Shown here piece after piece: positions 53,178 to 62,677 of a stretch of DNA of 64,000 nt (position 1 is its first letter; every line of letters starts with the position of its first letter). The DNA lies in NCBI GenBank assembly GCA_039679385.1, contig JBDKVB010000143.1, forward strand, positions 1-64,000, in the 5' to 3' direction. The DNA comes from Armatimonadia bacterium (GTDB taxonomy: Bacteria; Armatimonadota; Zipacnadia; Zipacnadales; JABUFB01). The notes beneath the pieces were generated by a model, which ran no database searches, was not told the origin of the DNA, and saw nothing but the letters and a program-made list of their open reading frames with translations. Both the position numbers and the translations under genes were made by a program.

Positions 53178-54200
53178 TCAGGTCAGCGAACGTGCGCCGT
53201 CGCGCCACGCATAGAAGGCGGGCTTGGGCTGCCCCTGCTTATCCACCAGTCCCCAGGCCGTCTCCGCAGGGCAATCGGGCGAACCGCACTGCCAGCAGGT
53301 CTCCTGGTCCTCCCAGCGGTAGAAGAAGACTCCCAGCAGGGCCCCACGCTGTGTCTTGAGAGCTTCGAAGGCGGCCGCCACGAACTTGGCCTGGCCGTCG
53401 GGGGTGTGCCCTTCGCCCCAGCCGTAACGCCACTTACGGAGCTTGCACACCGGCTGGTTCGTGCGGGCTTCCTCCTCCGTCTGGATGCCACCTGCCGAGG
53501 AGTAGCCCCACTCGTTGATGAGGACCGGCTTGCTGGTGAGGGCGTACAACTCGGCGACCCGCTGAGCCCAGTTCTCCGGACCGCCGGCCCCCCAGGTTCC
53601 GTAGTAGCCGTCGATTCCGCAGTAGTCGAGCAGGCAGTCCTGGCGACCGTGCAGGTAGCCGAAGAAGTAGAGGGACGGCGGCGCGCCGGCGGGGTTATGA
53701 CCGACGATCAGTGAGGGATCGGAATGCTTGAGGCCGCGAGCAGCGGCAGCGACAAGATCGCAGGCCTGCCGCGGATTCAGCGGCCCGGCGAACTGGGTGA
53801 TGTCCAACTCATTGGCAAGCTGCCACACGGGCACGAGTCCCCGCAGGTCCTCGGCGAGCCACTCGCAGGTGGCCTCGTAGTTGCGCAAGAACTCCTCGCT
53901 GCCGAGCTCGCCGTACCAGGCGGGGAAGCGGTTCCTCCACTGCAGCTTCAGGCTACCATCGGGCTGGGCGACATAGGTTCCGCCACCCGGTCCCGGGGTG
54001 ATGCCCATGACCTGGATGCCGGCCTTGGTGAAGCGCCGCACGGCCTCGCGGTTCTTGAGGTACTGGGGTGACAACTCGCCGCCGAGACGATCCACAAAGG
54101 GATAGCCGAGGCCCTGGCGGACCCAGCCCATCCCCGCCTGCTTGAGCAGGTCCGTGTCGGCGGTCGGGAAGGCAGAGGTGCCGATCATGAGCGGACGCAT
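53178..54200 (-). CDS. clan GH-A-like glycoside hydrolase
   Basis: 340 aa. The acid/base motif WQLANELDI (the Asn-Glu pair at strand 4) and the nucleophile Glu in VLINEWGYS (strand 7) mark a retaining clan GH-A TIM barrel, near families 5/39. The C-terminal Cys-rich CWQCGSPDC loop is unusual. No signal peptide, so it acts in the cytosol. GGGAGG upstream of the ATG. Confidence 0.82.
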   Translation of the reverse strand: MRPLMIGTSAFPTADTDLLKQAGMGWVRQGLGYPFVDRLGGELSPQYLKNREAVRRFTKAGIQVMGITPGPGGGTYVAQPDGSLKLQWRNRFPAWYGELGSEEFLRNYEATCEWLAEDLRGLVPVWQLANELDITQFAGPLNPRQACDLVAAAARGLKHSDPSLIVGHNPAGAPPSLYFFGYLHGRQDCLLDYCGIDGYYGTWGAGGPENWAQRVAELYALTSKPVLINEWGYSSAGGIQTEEEARTNQPVCKLRKWRYGWGEGHTPDGQAKFVAAAFEALKTQRGALLGVFFYRWEDQETCWQCGSPDCPAETAWGLVDKQGQPKPAFYAWRDGARSLT

Positions 54201-54283
54201 CGCACGACCTCCCGTTGTCGGGCAGCCTCTGAGCCGCCCCTTGTCACGGCTGGGGTACCTGCAGACACGACCTTGTGGCAGCC

Positions 54284-57200
54284 CTAACCCTTCAGCTTCC
54301 GCGCGATGTAGTTCGTCAGTCCGTCGAGTGCTGAGTAGACCACCGGCACCACGAACAGGGTCAGGAGGGTGGAGGTAGCAAGGCCGCCAATGACGGCGGT
54401 CGCCATCGGAGCCTGAACCTCCGAGCCCTTGCCAAGGCCGAGCGCGATCGGCAGCATACCCAGGATGGCAGCCGAAGCGGTCATGAGAATTGGCCGCAGA
54501 CGGGTCGGGCCGGCACGGAGCAGGGCCTCATCGCGGCCCATTCCCTGAGAACGCAGGTGGTTTGTGTAGTCCACCAGCAGAATCCCGTTCTTGACGACAA
54601 TGCCAACGAGCATCAGCGTCCCGATGAAGGCGGTGATCCCAAAGGAACGGCCTGTGAGGAACAGGCCGAGAGCGACGCCGGTGGCGGCCAGCGGCACGGT
54701 GAGTAGAATCGTGAAGGGGTGCAGGAAGGCCTCGAACTGCGAGGCCAGCAGCATGTAGATCAGGCCGATGGCCAGGATGACGGCCAGCGCCATGCCCGCG
54801 AACTCCTCACCACGACGCTTCTGGCTGGTCCCCCAGTCCCAGTAGTAGCCGGTTGGCAAGGTCACGCGGGAAAGGGCCTTCTTGATGTCCGTCTGCACCT
54901 CACCGGGTGACCGCCCCTGGGGAGAGCCTGTGACGGCAATGTAGCGCTGCCGGTTCAGGCGGGTGATCTGGCTGGGACCGGTTCCGTAGTTGGCGTGCGC
55001 AACCTGGTTAAGGGTGATGGCGCCCTGGGTGTTGTTCCCCGAGGAGGGGCTGACGACAAGGTGCAGCATATCCTCCACGGTCTTGCGCTTGCCCTCGGGC
55101 ACCTGGACGATGATGGGATACTGGAAGCCGCTCTCCTGGTAGTAGCTGGCGATGCTGCCGTTCGTGGCGGTGTTGATGGTGTTCGCGACGTCGGAGAAGC
55201 TCAGGCCGAGCGAACTGGCCTTGTCGCGGTTCACCTGCCACTGGATCTCGGGCATGGCCTCCTGCCAGTTGACATCGAGGTTCTCCAGGCCGGGAATGTC
55301 TCGCAGGGCGGCCATGACTTCCTTGGCGGTGCTGGAGAGGGTAGCGAGGTCTTGGCCGAAGATGTCGATCTCAACGTTCTGCCCCCCACCAGTCATGAGG
55401 GAGGAGACCAGGTCGTTCTGCTCCAGACGGGCCGAGACTCCGGGAAGCGCACTGAGCTGCTTGCGCAGCGAGCGCATTACCTCCTGGGTCGTGGCTTTGG
55501 CATCGGGCTTGAGTTTGGCGGTTACCGAGCCCTGGAAGGGAACGCTCTGGCCTACAGACCCGGCGCTGCGCATGTTGGCCCCGGCAGCGGCGAGAACAGT
55601 GTCTATGTTGGGGTTGGCGCGGACAATGTCCTCGACCTGCAAGACCACCTCATTGGTCTTCTCGAGGGCGGTGCCCACGGGCATCTTGATGCTCACGCTG
55701 AAGTCGCCGCTGTCGGTGGCGGGCATGAGCTCGGTACCAACCTGGGCCATGATCGGGAGGCTTCCGATCGTGATCACCACGGCGGCGATGAGGACCGTAA
55801 GGCGGTGATGGATGGCCCACTGCAGGCCGTTGCGGTAGGACTGATCGAGGGCGTCAAACCACTTCCCGGCTTGCCGGAAGGCGAGCTGCAGCAGGCCGCG
55901 GTGCCTGACCTCGCCGTTGATGCTCTCTGCGTGCGCCTCGCCGGAGATGAGACGAGTGGCCAGCATCGGAACGGCGGTCAGAGCCACTACCAGCGAGATC
56001 GCCAGTGAGAAGACGACCACGAGAGCGAACTGCGTGTACATCTGCGCCGCCTGACCCTTGATGAAGACCAGGGGCAGGAACACGACCATGACCGTCCAGG
56101 TCGACGCAAAGACGGCGCCCATGATCTCCGTGGTCGCATCCACCGCTGCGGTCCAGACGTCCTTACGGTCGCGCTCGATATGCCGGAAGATGTTCTCCAA
56201 GACAACGACCGCATCGTCTACGATCAGACCGGTTGCAAGAGCGAGACCGCCCAGCGACATCGTGTTGAGCGTGAAGCCGCAGAGGTAGACCAGGGAGAAG
56301 GTGGAGATGATTGCGGTAGGGATGGAGATCGCAACGACCAGGGTGCTGCGGAGGTTGCGCAGGAAGAAGAGCAGGATCAGGATCGCGAGCGTGCCGCCGA
56401 GGAAGGCGCTGATCTTCACATCGTTGATGGACTGCTCGATGTAGGAAGCCTGGTCGTAGGCGACACTGAAGGAGAGGTTCGGGTAGAGCTCCCGGACCTT
56501 CTCAATCTTCTCCTTAACCTCGTAGCCCGTGCTGATGGTGTTGGCTTCGCTCTGCTTGGCGATGGACAGACTGGCCGAGGGCTCGCCGTTGAAGCGGGTA
56601 TAGACGCGGGTCTCGTCGTGGCTGTCGCGGACGTCGGCGACCTCACCCAGGGTTACGAGTCGCCCGTTGAGACTGGTGATGGGTAGCTTAGCCAGCTTCT
56701 CGGGACTGGGAAGCCATCCGAGACTGCGGATGACGTACTCTGTGTTGCCTTGCTTGCCGATGCCCGCCGGGAGGTTGAGGTTCTCCTGCGAGATGCGCTT
56801 GATGACCTGGCTGAGAGTGACGCTGTGGGCGGCGAGACGCACCGGATCGGCGTCGATGATGATGGCGCGCTCTTGCCCACCCGAGACGGTGGCGGAGGCA
56901 ACACCGTTCGCCGCCTCGACCATCGGCACGACCTGGTTCTCGAGGATCGTGCGCAGCTTGACGGGATCGCTCTCACCGGTGACACCGTAGACCAGGATCG
57001 CCATCTGGTTCGGGTCGAACTTGCGGATGATGGGGGTCTTGAGAGTCGCGTCGTTGGGGAACCGCTGCTTGGCGCGCTCGACAAGCTGCAGGACGTCGAC
57101 CGCGGCCTGGCCCATGTCGGTGCCCCACTGGAACTGGACCCGCACGGAGGAGCTACCCTCTGTGGTGCTGGAGTTGACCTGGTAGATGTTGGGGGCTGCG

Positions 57201-57415
57201 GAGACAGCCTCCTCCACCGGCCGTGTGATCTGGGTCTCGATCTCCTGCGGTGCGACGTTGGGCCAGCTCGTCTGCACGGAGATGGTGGGCAGTGAGACCT
57301 TGGGCAGCAGGTCAACAGGCAGGCGCGTGAGACAGACGGCTCCCAGCAGTACGGGAGCCAGGACCAACATGGTCATGGCCACAGGTCGGCTTACGGCTAT
57401 GCGCGCGATGTTCAT
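54284..57415 (-). CDS. RND-family efflux pump, inner-membrane subunit
   Basis: 1043 aa, full AcrB/MdtB-type length. Twelve helices with two large periplasmic loops. The start MNIARIAVSRPVAMTML, the proton-relay Asp-Asp in GLALATGLIVDDAVVVLENI and the later GIVVKNGILLVDY are family hallmarks. It exports hydrophobic compounds with proton antiport. Its start overlaps the adaptor's stop by four bases. No TolC-type gene in the window. Confidence 0.96.
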   Translation of the reverse strand: MNIARIAVSRPVAMTMLVLAPVLLGAVCLTRLPVDLLPKVSLPTISVQTSWPNVAPQEIETQITRPVEEAVSAAPNIYQVNSSTTEGSSSVRVQFQWGTDMGQAAVDVLQLVERAKQRFPNDATLKTPIIRKFDPNQMAILVYGVTGESDPVKLRTILENQVVPMVEAANGVASATVSGGQERAIIIDADPVRLAAHSVTLSQVIKRISQENLNLPAGIGKQGNTEYVIRSLGWLPSPEKLAKLPITSLNGRLVTLGEVADVRDSHDETRVYTRFNGEPSASLSIAKQSEANTISTGYEVKEKIEKVRELYPNLSFSVAYDQASYIEQSINDVKISAFLGGTLAILILLFFLRNLRSTLVVAISIPTAIISTFSLVYLCGFTLNTMSLGGLALATGLIVDDAVVVLENIFRHIERDRKDVWTAAVDATTEIMGAVFASTWTVMVVFLPLVFIKGQAAQMYTQFALVVVFSLAISLVVALTAVPMLATRLISGEAHAESINGEVRHRGLLQLAFRQAGKWFDALDQSYRNGLQWAIHHRLTVLIAAVVITIGSLPIMAQVGTELMPATDSGDFSVSIKMPVGTALEKTNEVVLQVEDIVRANPNIDTVLAAAGANMRSAGSVGQSVPFQGSVTAKLKPDAKATTQEVMRSLRKQLSALPGVSARLEQNDLVSSLMTGGGQNVEIDIFGQDLATLSSTAKEVMAALRDIPGLENLDVNWQEAMPEIQWQVNRDKASSLGLSFSDVANTINTATNGSIASYYQESGFQYPIIVQVPEGKRKTVEDMLHLVVSPSSGNNTQGAITLNQVAHANYGTGPSQITRLNRQRYIAVTGSPQGRSPGEVQTDIKKALSRVTLPTGYYWDWGTSQKRRGEEFAGMALAVILAIGLIYMLLASQFEAFLHPFTILLTVPLAATGVALGLFLTGRSFGITAFIGTLMLVGIVVKNGILLVDYTNHLRSQGMGRDEALLRAGPTRLRPILMTASAAILGMLPIALGLGKGSEVQAPMATAVIGGLATSTLLTLFVVPVVYSALDGLTNYIARKLKG

Positions 57416-59085
57416 GAGGGCGGGCGAGCTTCCTTCGATGGCGTGGCCGGCGCTTCAGCGCCAGGTGCCGTTTGTCTGTCGCCGCGACCTCCGGCCCCTC
57501 TCGGAGAGGTGCCGGGGAGAACGGGCTTGACCGTCTTGCCGTCCTTGAGCGGCACGGAGGTGACGGTTACCACCTGCTGGCCGAGATCCAGGCCGGAAGA
57601 GACCGAGATGTACTTAGCGTCGGACAGCCCCACACTCACGGGCTGCTTGCGTACCTTGCCGTCGGGGTCGACGACCGTGACATAGGCTCCCGAAGGACCG
57701 CGCTGCACGGCCTCGCGTGGAACAGCGATCTGCTGCTCGGCGCGCTGCGTCACGATCGTGACGTGGGCGAACATGCCGGGGCGGAAGGCACCGGCGGCGT
57801 TATCGAGGGCTGCGCGAACAGTGAACTGTCGCGCCTCGGGGTCGGCAGAGGGGTTGATCTGGACCACAGCGGCCGGGAAGATCTGGCCTGGGAAGGCGTC
57901 GAAGGTCACGTCGAGGTTGTCGCCCAGGCGGATGGCTGAGCTGACGTCCTCGGGGACGGATACGCTCACCCAGATCTGCTTGAAGGACTCGATGGTGAGG
58001 ATCTCCTGGCCGGAGGAGGCCATTGCTCCGGGGTCTTGGTGGCGGCCGGTGATCACGCCATCCATGGGGCAAGTGAGGACGGTGTCGGCACGTTGCGCCT
58101 CAGCACTGCGCACGGCGGCCTGGGCAGCGGCAACGGAGGCTTTCAGTGCGGCGACGCCCTGCCGATAGGCGGGGCTCTGGGCGGTGTTGGCACGGGCGTA
58201 TTCCAGGGAGGCCTTTGCCTGCGCCAGCTTCTGCCGAGCGGCCTCGACGTCGGCCGTTCCCTTGGTGCGCGTGATCTCGACCTGGTGCTCGTTGGACTTG
58301 AGCTGGCCCTGGGCGGAGTCTCGGGCGCCCTCAGCAGCCCGGAGCTTGCTGCGGGCAGACTCTACCTCGGCCTCCTGGACGCCCACAGCGGTCCTCGCAT
58401 TGTCCACCTCCTGGCCGGAGACGTACCCCTTCGACAGGAGGTTGGAGAGCCGGTTGTAATGCGCTCTGGCGTTTGCGAGGGTTGCCTGGGCGCTGTCGAT
58501 CGAAGAGGAGGCGGTGTTGATGGCCGCGACGGCGGCGTCGACCTTGCCCTGGGTGTCCTGCACATCGGACTGAGCGGCAGCGACCTGGTACTGCAGGCTG
58601 TGCCGAGCCTGGTCATAGTCCGCAGCGGCACTGGCGACGGCAGCCTCCTGCTGGCGTACCTGCGTCTTCACTCCGACGTCGGTGGGTCCCTGGGCAATCA
58701 GCGCCTGGGCGAGCTTCGACTGGGCCTCGGCGACGTTGGCGCTCTGCTTGCGGACCTCGGCCTCGACCTGTGAGTCGTCGATGCGGACCAGCACCTGGCC
58801 CTGGCTGACGCGGTCGCCCTCATGCGCGGTCAGAAAGAGGATGCGCCCGCTGACCTTGGGTGTGATGTCCACCTTGCGCGGGGCCTCGAGCGTTCCGGTG
58901 GCCTCGAAGGTGGTCTGAAGGTCGCGCAGTTCGGCGCGAGCGACGGCGACTTGGGGCACCGTCGAGGCACGAGCGGCCCGCTGCTGGGCCAAGGCTGCCT
59001 CTGCAGCCCGCTTCTCTCCCATTCTCCACCAGATCAAGCCGCCGAGGATCAGTACAGGGATGAGGATGGTAAGGATACGTTTCAC
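57412..59085 (-). CDS. RND efflux periplasmic adaptor (HlyD/AcrA family)
   Basis: 557 aa. One N-terminal anchor helix, a lipoyl-like half (VSGRILFLTAHEGDRVSQGQV), a very long alpha-helical coiled hairpin (about 95-330) and a beta-barrel half (TIESFKQIWVSVSVPED). The hairpin is longer than in E. coli AcrA. The GTG at 59085 has AAGGG upstream and starts at the anchor; the reading extends further but without a site. Overlaps the pump gene. Confidence 0.94.
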   Translation of the reverse strand: MKRILTILIPVLILGGLIWWRMGEKRAAEAALAQQRAARASTVPQVAVARAELRDLQTTFEATGTLEAPRKVDITPKVSGRILFLTAHEGDRVSQGQVLVRIDDSQVEAEVRKQSANVAEAQSKLAQALIAQGPTDVGVKTQVRQQEAAVASAAADYDQARHSLQYQVAAAQSDVQDTQGKVDAAVAAINTASSSIDSAQATLANARAHYNRLSNLLSKGYVSGQEVDNARTAVGVQEAEVESARSKLRAAEGARDSAQGQLKSNEHQVEITRTKGTADVEAARQKLAQAKASLEYARANTAQSPAYRQGVAALKASVAAAQAAVRSAEAQRADTVLTCPMDGVITGRHQDPGAMASSGQEILTIESFKQIWVSVSVPEDVSSAIRLGDNLDVTFDAFPGQIFPAAVVQINPSADPEARQFTVRAALDNAAGAFRPGMFAHVTIVTQRAEQQIAVPREAVQRGPSGAYVTVVDPDGKVRKQPVSVGLSDAKYISVSSGLDLGQQVVTVTSVPLKDGKTVKPVLPGTSPRGAGGRGDRQTAPGAEAPATPSKEARPPS

Positions 59086-59138
59086 GGGGATCCCTTTGTG
59101 ACGACATCCGTGCAAGCGTTCCGCCCCTTGCGAGGCGG

Positions 59139-60161
59139 CTAAGAGTCGCGTCTGAGAAAGCGACGCGCGAAATCCAGAACCGAGCGAGTGAAGGTGAACT
59201 CGCCGGTCTCAGGCACAGTTCTCGGCGGCGCCGGAATCCAGCTTTCGATCACGTACTGGTCCGGAGCGCCGCCGACCATGGCGTAGTCATAGCCCTGGCG
59301 CATGACCGAGATATACCAGGTCGCCTCATCCGCGATCCCGAGTCGATTGAGCGCCGGGTAGTCTGCAGCCCAGTAGAGGAGGCTGAAGGGCAACTGATGG
59401 CTGCGGCAGTACTGCTCCAGGCTCCGGATCTCGACCCAGGAGCCATGGCCGCGGACGAAGTGGACCCAGTCGACGTCCAGGCGGAAGAAGTCTAGGCCAT
59501 GCACGCCCATATCGGCCAGACGTGCCTGAAGAGCCTCCAGCCACCGAATCTGGTCAGCCACAGGGATGGACGGGCAGGGCTCGATGTCACCGATCAAGGT
59601 TTGCGGGTAGCGCCTGCGCACCAGCGAGATGAAGGTGGCGGTCTCCTGTACCGCGTACTCCTCGGGCTTCTTGAGAGAATTGAGCGCGCAACACAGGGGC
59701 TCATCAAGGGCGAGGGTGTGAATCGTGGCACCGAGGCCCTGGAAACGATCCCACATCGGGACTTGCGCGTTGAAGGCTTTCTCGCCGGTCGGGCCCCACT
59801 CCTTGACGGCGCCGACCTCCAACTCGAGCTTCAGACCCCATTCCCGCAGACGCCCGAACATTGAGCGGAGTTCATCATCTCTGAACTCGCGGTTGAGAAC
59901 GTGGTCCGCGAAGCCGATGGAGTCAAGAATCTGGCGGGTCTTGCTCCAGGCCTCGGGCTGATCGAACAGCTCGCGGAAGCCTCGGGCATGGTCCTGTGAA
60001 GGAGGATACATGGCGAGGCTCGGCCTCGCCACAGTCGCAGAGGTGGCAGGCTGTCCGATGGCGGCCAGAGTCGGAAGCAGCGTAACGAGCAACAGACTAC
60101 CCACCTTGAAGTGGATGCGGTTGCGACTGGACACCGCAGGTAGCCTCCACACAGCCGGCAT
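59139..60161 (-). CDS. secreted TIM-barrel-like protein of unknown function
   Basis: 340 aa. A basic start and a hydrophobic segment (about 17-32) indicate export. The remainder alternates helices and strands ending in acidic residues: LALDEPL, LIGDIEPCPS and FFRLDVDWVHF, as seen in glycosidase-like barrels. No family is recognised. The start (ATG 60161) has no clear ribosome-binding site. It lies 23 bases after the glycosyltransferase-like gene, possibly in one transcript. Confidence 0.7.
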   Translation of the reverse strand: MPAVWRLPAVSSRNRIHFKVGSLLLVTLLPTLAAIGQPATSATVARPSLAMYPPSQDHARGFRELFDQPEAWSKTRQILDSIGFADHVLNREFRDDELRSMFGRLREWGLKLELEVGAVKEWGPTGEKAFNAQVPMWDRFQGLGATIHTLALDEPLCCALNSLKKPEEYAVQETATFISLVRRRYPQTLIGDIEPCPSIPVADQIRWLEALQARLADMGVHGLDFFRLDVDWVHFVRGHGSWVEIRSLEQYCRSHQLPFSLLYWAADYPALNRLGIADEATWYISVMRQGYDYAMVGGAPDQYVIESWIPAPPRTVPETGEFTFTRSVLDFARRFLRRDS

Positions 60162-60184
60162 GGCGACAGACGGACACAACTGGC

Positions 60185-61960
60185 CTATTCCCCGGCGCGT
60201 TGCTTTCGTCCTTCGCCCGGATTCGGTGGGTCTTGCGTAGGGTTGGCGGGAGGGATCACCTGCAGCAGTCGCCATTCACCCACTCGCGCCACCTCTTTGG
60301 TGGCAACCGGCAGCGGCCGGAGCTTCTCGTGCAGGATCTTGAACTCCTCCTCATCTATCTCCAGGAAGGAGCCCCAACTGCCGGCTCGCATCCTGTCGAG
60401 CAGGCTGTCACCGGCCGGCGGTTGCCTGGGTATCCGACGCCGGTAGACCGGCCCGGCCAGCACGTAGTCCACGGGTGCGCGTCGGATCAGTGAGGTCAGC
60501 TCGGGCGCTCCGACGGAAATCCCCGCGTAGCGCTCATTGTCGACCCAGTAGACGGTGGAGGCAGTCGTCAGATACACCGAGGCACCGACAAGATCGCCAG
60601 AAGTGCGCACACCATCCCGGGCCATCAGGAGTATCCGCCGCCCACGAACCAGTTCCTGCATCCGTGTGTCCTTCCCGAGCACTGCAAGGTCCGCTATCCG
60701 CTCTTCTGGTGTGGGGAGCAGCAGATTGGCGGTTCCCTGGAGTGCGCCGTCGAGGAGTATGCACAGCCCCAGCAAGGCAACGGGGGGACGCAAGGCGGGT
60801 AGACGCGCTGCAGCGGCAACCAGCGCGGCGATCGTCATCACGCACGCCTCCATCATCATCCGCCCGCCCGGGTGGTTGATCCACTTGGCAGACCGATAGA
60901 AGGCCAGGCCGAGAACCGCTGCCAGCGTGCAGCCGACTGCCAGGACAAGCAGCCACCGCAGCCCGGTAGTCTCCGGATCGCGTCGCAGGCGCCGGTACAT
61001 CACCACCGTGACGATGACCGAGACGGCAAGGATCACCATGCCCTGGAAGGCGATGAGGCCCTGGAGTCCGCGTATAGCGGAGCCCGCGCTCGGGTTCCAG
61101 CAGAAGTTGCTGAGGTAACACCGGAGGGAGATGAGAAGCTGCTTGCCGAAGTCGCCGCGGCCGGTCCCGTAGAAGCCGCCACCATGCCCCGTAACGGCCA
61201 GGCAGCGTGCCGTCCAGACTGCCCAGGAAGCCACGCCCATACCGGGAGCAAGGAGGACCGAGGGCAGCCACCTTCGCCAGCCCTGTCCTCGCAGCACCAT
61301 CCAGGCAGCACCTCCTGCACACACGGCCGCCGCAACACCCCAGTGCCGCGTGAGGCACGCGAGTCCCCAGAGAGTACCGGCTCCCAGGGCCAGGCGCCAT
61401 CCGCCTCTCTTGACCGCCAGCAGGTGCAGGACCGCTGCCCAGGCCGCCAGCGGAAGGTACACATGCTCCGAGAGCGCCCTCGGGACCTCAGAAAGGAAGG
61501 GCCCGGAGAGGATGCACAGTCCGCCACCCAGAAGACCGGCCGGCAGACTCCCGCTTGCGACCGTGATGAGTGCGACCAGCCCCGCCGCTGCCACCAGCAT
61601 TCCAGCCAGATCGAGGTTGCCCGCTGTCGCCACCAGGTGCGCCGCGTCCATGAGTCCGCGACCCGCCGCGACGGCGATCACCAGGGAGTACAGAGGCGGC
61701 CACCAGCCGAGACGGTCCAGTTCCGGCGCCTCCGGCAAGGTGTAGGGGTTGAGCTGCACGAGGTTCAGCCCGTAGACGCCCCGGGTAGCCATGATCCGCG
61801 CCGCAGACAGGTACCCGCAAGCGTCCGGCCAGATCACCGGGGCTGCATGGCGCTGCCCGGCGGTGTAGAAGGCTGCGCAGCAGGCGAAGAAGAGCGCGGC
61901 GCCCACCAGTGGGAGTCGAGACGGCCTATCAGAGCGCTTCGGCAAACTCTCAACTGCCAT
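60185..61960 (-). CDS. PMT/ArnT-like polytopic glycosyltransferase
   Basis: 591 aa. About eleven transmembrane helices, with an acidic first loop (VIWPDACGYLSAARIMATRG) placed like the catalytic Asp of GT-C enzymes (PMT/ArnT/GT83). The C-terminal 150 residues form a soluble periplasmic domain. Such proteins move sugars from polyprenyl phosphates to proteins or lipids. GGAG lies 7 bases before the ATG at 61960. Confidence 0.8.
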   Translation of the reverse strand: MAVESLPKRSDRPSRLPLVGAALFFACCAAFYTAGQRHAAPVIWPDACGYLSAARIMATRGVYGLNLVQLNPYTLPEAPELDRLGWWPPLYSLVIAVAAGRGLMDAAHLVATAGNLDLAGMLVAAAGLVALITVASGSLPAGLLGGGLCILSGPFLSEVPRALSEHVYLPLAAWAAVLHLLAVKRGGWRLALGAGTLWGLACLTRHWGVAAAVCAGGAAWMVLRGQGWRRWLPSVLLAPGMGVASWAVWTARCLAVTGHGGGFYGTGRGDFGKQLLISLRCYLSNFCWNPSAGSAIRGLQGLIAFQGMVILAVSVIVTVVMYRRLRRDPETTGLRWLLVLAVGCTLAAVLGLAFYRSAKWINHPGGRMMMEACVMTIAALVAAAARLPALRPPVALLGLCILLDGALQGTANLLLPTPEERIADLAVLGKDTRMQELVRGRRILLMARDGVRTSGDLVGASVYLTTASTVYWVDNERYAGISVGAPELTSLIRRAPVDYVLAGPVYRRRIPRQPPAGDSLLDRMRAGSWGSFLEIDEEEFKILHEKLRPLPVATKEVARVGEWRLLQVIPPANPTQDPPNPGEGRKQRAGE

Positions 61961-62126
61961 CCATGATCTCCGCGTCCGGGAAACCGGGTCGCAGGCACCT
62001 GCGGGCTCACGCCGAGCAGCCTGCACTCACCGCTCAGAGGGCGTCTGGGGAGGTACAACTGCGCAGATTCGTCGGCAGGGGGAGGCACACCTTTTCGGCG
62101 AGCACATAAGAGGCCAGGCAGAACGC

Positions 62127-62157
62127 AAAGCCCGCAATGGTGATCATCGCGGGCTTT
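62127..62157 (-). terminator. terminator of the tRNA-Ser gene
   Basis: AAAGCCCGC (62127-62135) pairs with GCGGGCTTT (62149-62157). It follows the tRNA 3' end by 9 bases on the minus strand. Confidence 0.85.
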
Positions 62158-62166
62158 CATGGCAAC

Positions 62167-62252
62167 TGGCGGACGGGGAGGGATTCGAACCCCCGGAGCT
62201 TTCGCTCAACGGTTTTCAAGACCGCCGCCATCGACCTCTCGGCCACCCGTCC
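62167..62252 (-). tRNA. tRNA-Ser (anticodon UGA)
   Basis: 86 nt with encoded CCA. On the minus strand the acceptor stem begins GGACGGG, the anticodon loop reads CTTGAAA (anticodon TGA), a long variable arm follows as expected for tRNA-Ser, and the T arm has GGTTCGAATCC. It reads UCA-type serine codons. Confidence 0.97.
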
Positions 62253-62263
62253 GTTAACCATGA

Positions 62264-62292
62264 AGTATACGGAGCCCCCGCGATTGCGTCAA
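62264..62292 (-). promoter_or_regulatory. promoter of tRNA-Ser
   Basis: On the minus strand: TTGACG (62292-62287), 17-bp spacer, TATACT (62269-62264), about 12 bases before the tRNA 5' end. Confidence 0.78.
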
Positions 62293-62316
62293 GAAGTGCG
62301 GCGCCCAGGGCCTTGG

Positions 62317-62386
62317 CCTCACCCCCGTCTCGCTGCCGCTCGACTCCCCCTCGCCACGCGTGGCGAGGGGGACAAAGGGGGTGAGG
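62317..62386. repeat. dispersed palindromic element, short form
   Basis: Ends CCTCACCCCC (62317-62326) and GGGGGTGAGG (62377-62386) with an inner CTCGCCACGCGTGGCGAG palindrome. It is a shorter version of the 590-782 element and would fold into one long stem. Confidence 0.65.
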
Positions 62387-62482
62387 TGCCGTGTGGCCTC
62401 CCAGCACTGTGAGTGCGTCAGTGCCAGGTGCGGCCCCGTGCCCCTCTACTTACGGCACTTCCGGGGTCGGTCCCGGAACGGT

Positions 62483-62511
62483 TTGAGCGCCTCCGAGCGT
62501 TCTGGTATACT
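62483..62511 (+). promoter_or_regulatory. sigma70-type promoter of the LptD-like gene
   Basis: TTGAGC (62483-62488), 17-bp spacer, TATACT (62506-62511). It gives a leader of about 155 nt. Confidence 0.7.
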
Positions 62512-62570
62512 GGTGCTAGTTCCAAGGTATGTTCTGACTATTAGGTAGCGGTGAAGTCCGCGGGCCGTTG

Positions 62571-62587
62571 GGGCGCGCGCCCTTTTG
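62571..62587 (+). terminator. possible leader attenuator hairpin
   Basis: GGGC-GCGC-GCCC followed by TTTT, inside the untranslated leader of the LptD-like gene. The stem is short, so activity is doubtful. Confidence 0.3.
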
Positions 62588-62605
62588 TGCTGTTTGCACT
62601 CTACG

Positions 62606-62677
62606 ATGAAGACCGGCACCGCGCAGAACCCGTCAGTGGCTTGCTCATACCCGCCAACTCCGGGGAAGTACTCTTGA
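62606..62677 (+). CDS. possible 23-aa leader ORF
   Basis: ATG to TGA, 23 codons (MKTGTAQNPSVACSYPPTPG then KYS). Its TGA overlaps the TTG start of the LptD-like gene, which would allow translational coupling. No ribosome-binding site is visible, so it may be chance. Confidence 0.2.
   Translation: MKTGTAQNPSVACSYPPTPGKYS

Larger units (their letters stand above)
62253..62673. other. 421-base intergenic region
   Basis: Contains the tRNA promoter, a dispersed palindromic element, the promoter and leader of the LptD-like gene, and possibly a tiny ORF (62606-62677). I see no larger coding sequence. Confidence 0.7.

Noticed and set aside
62167-62386. tRNA-Ser as an integration site with a nearby element
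   Set aside because: No duplicated tRNA end and no integrase seen; the nearby palindrome belongs to the dispersed family found elsewhere.
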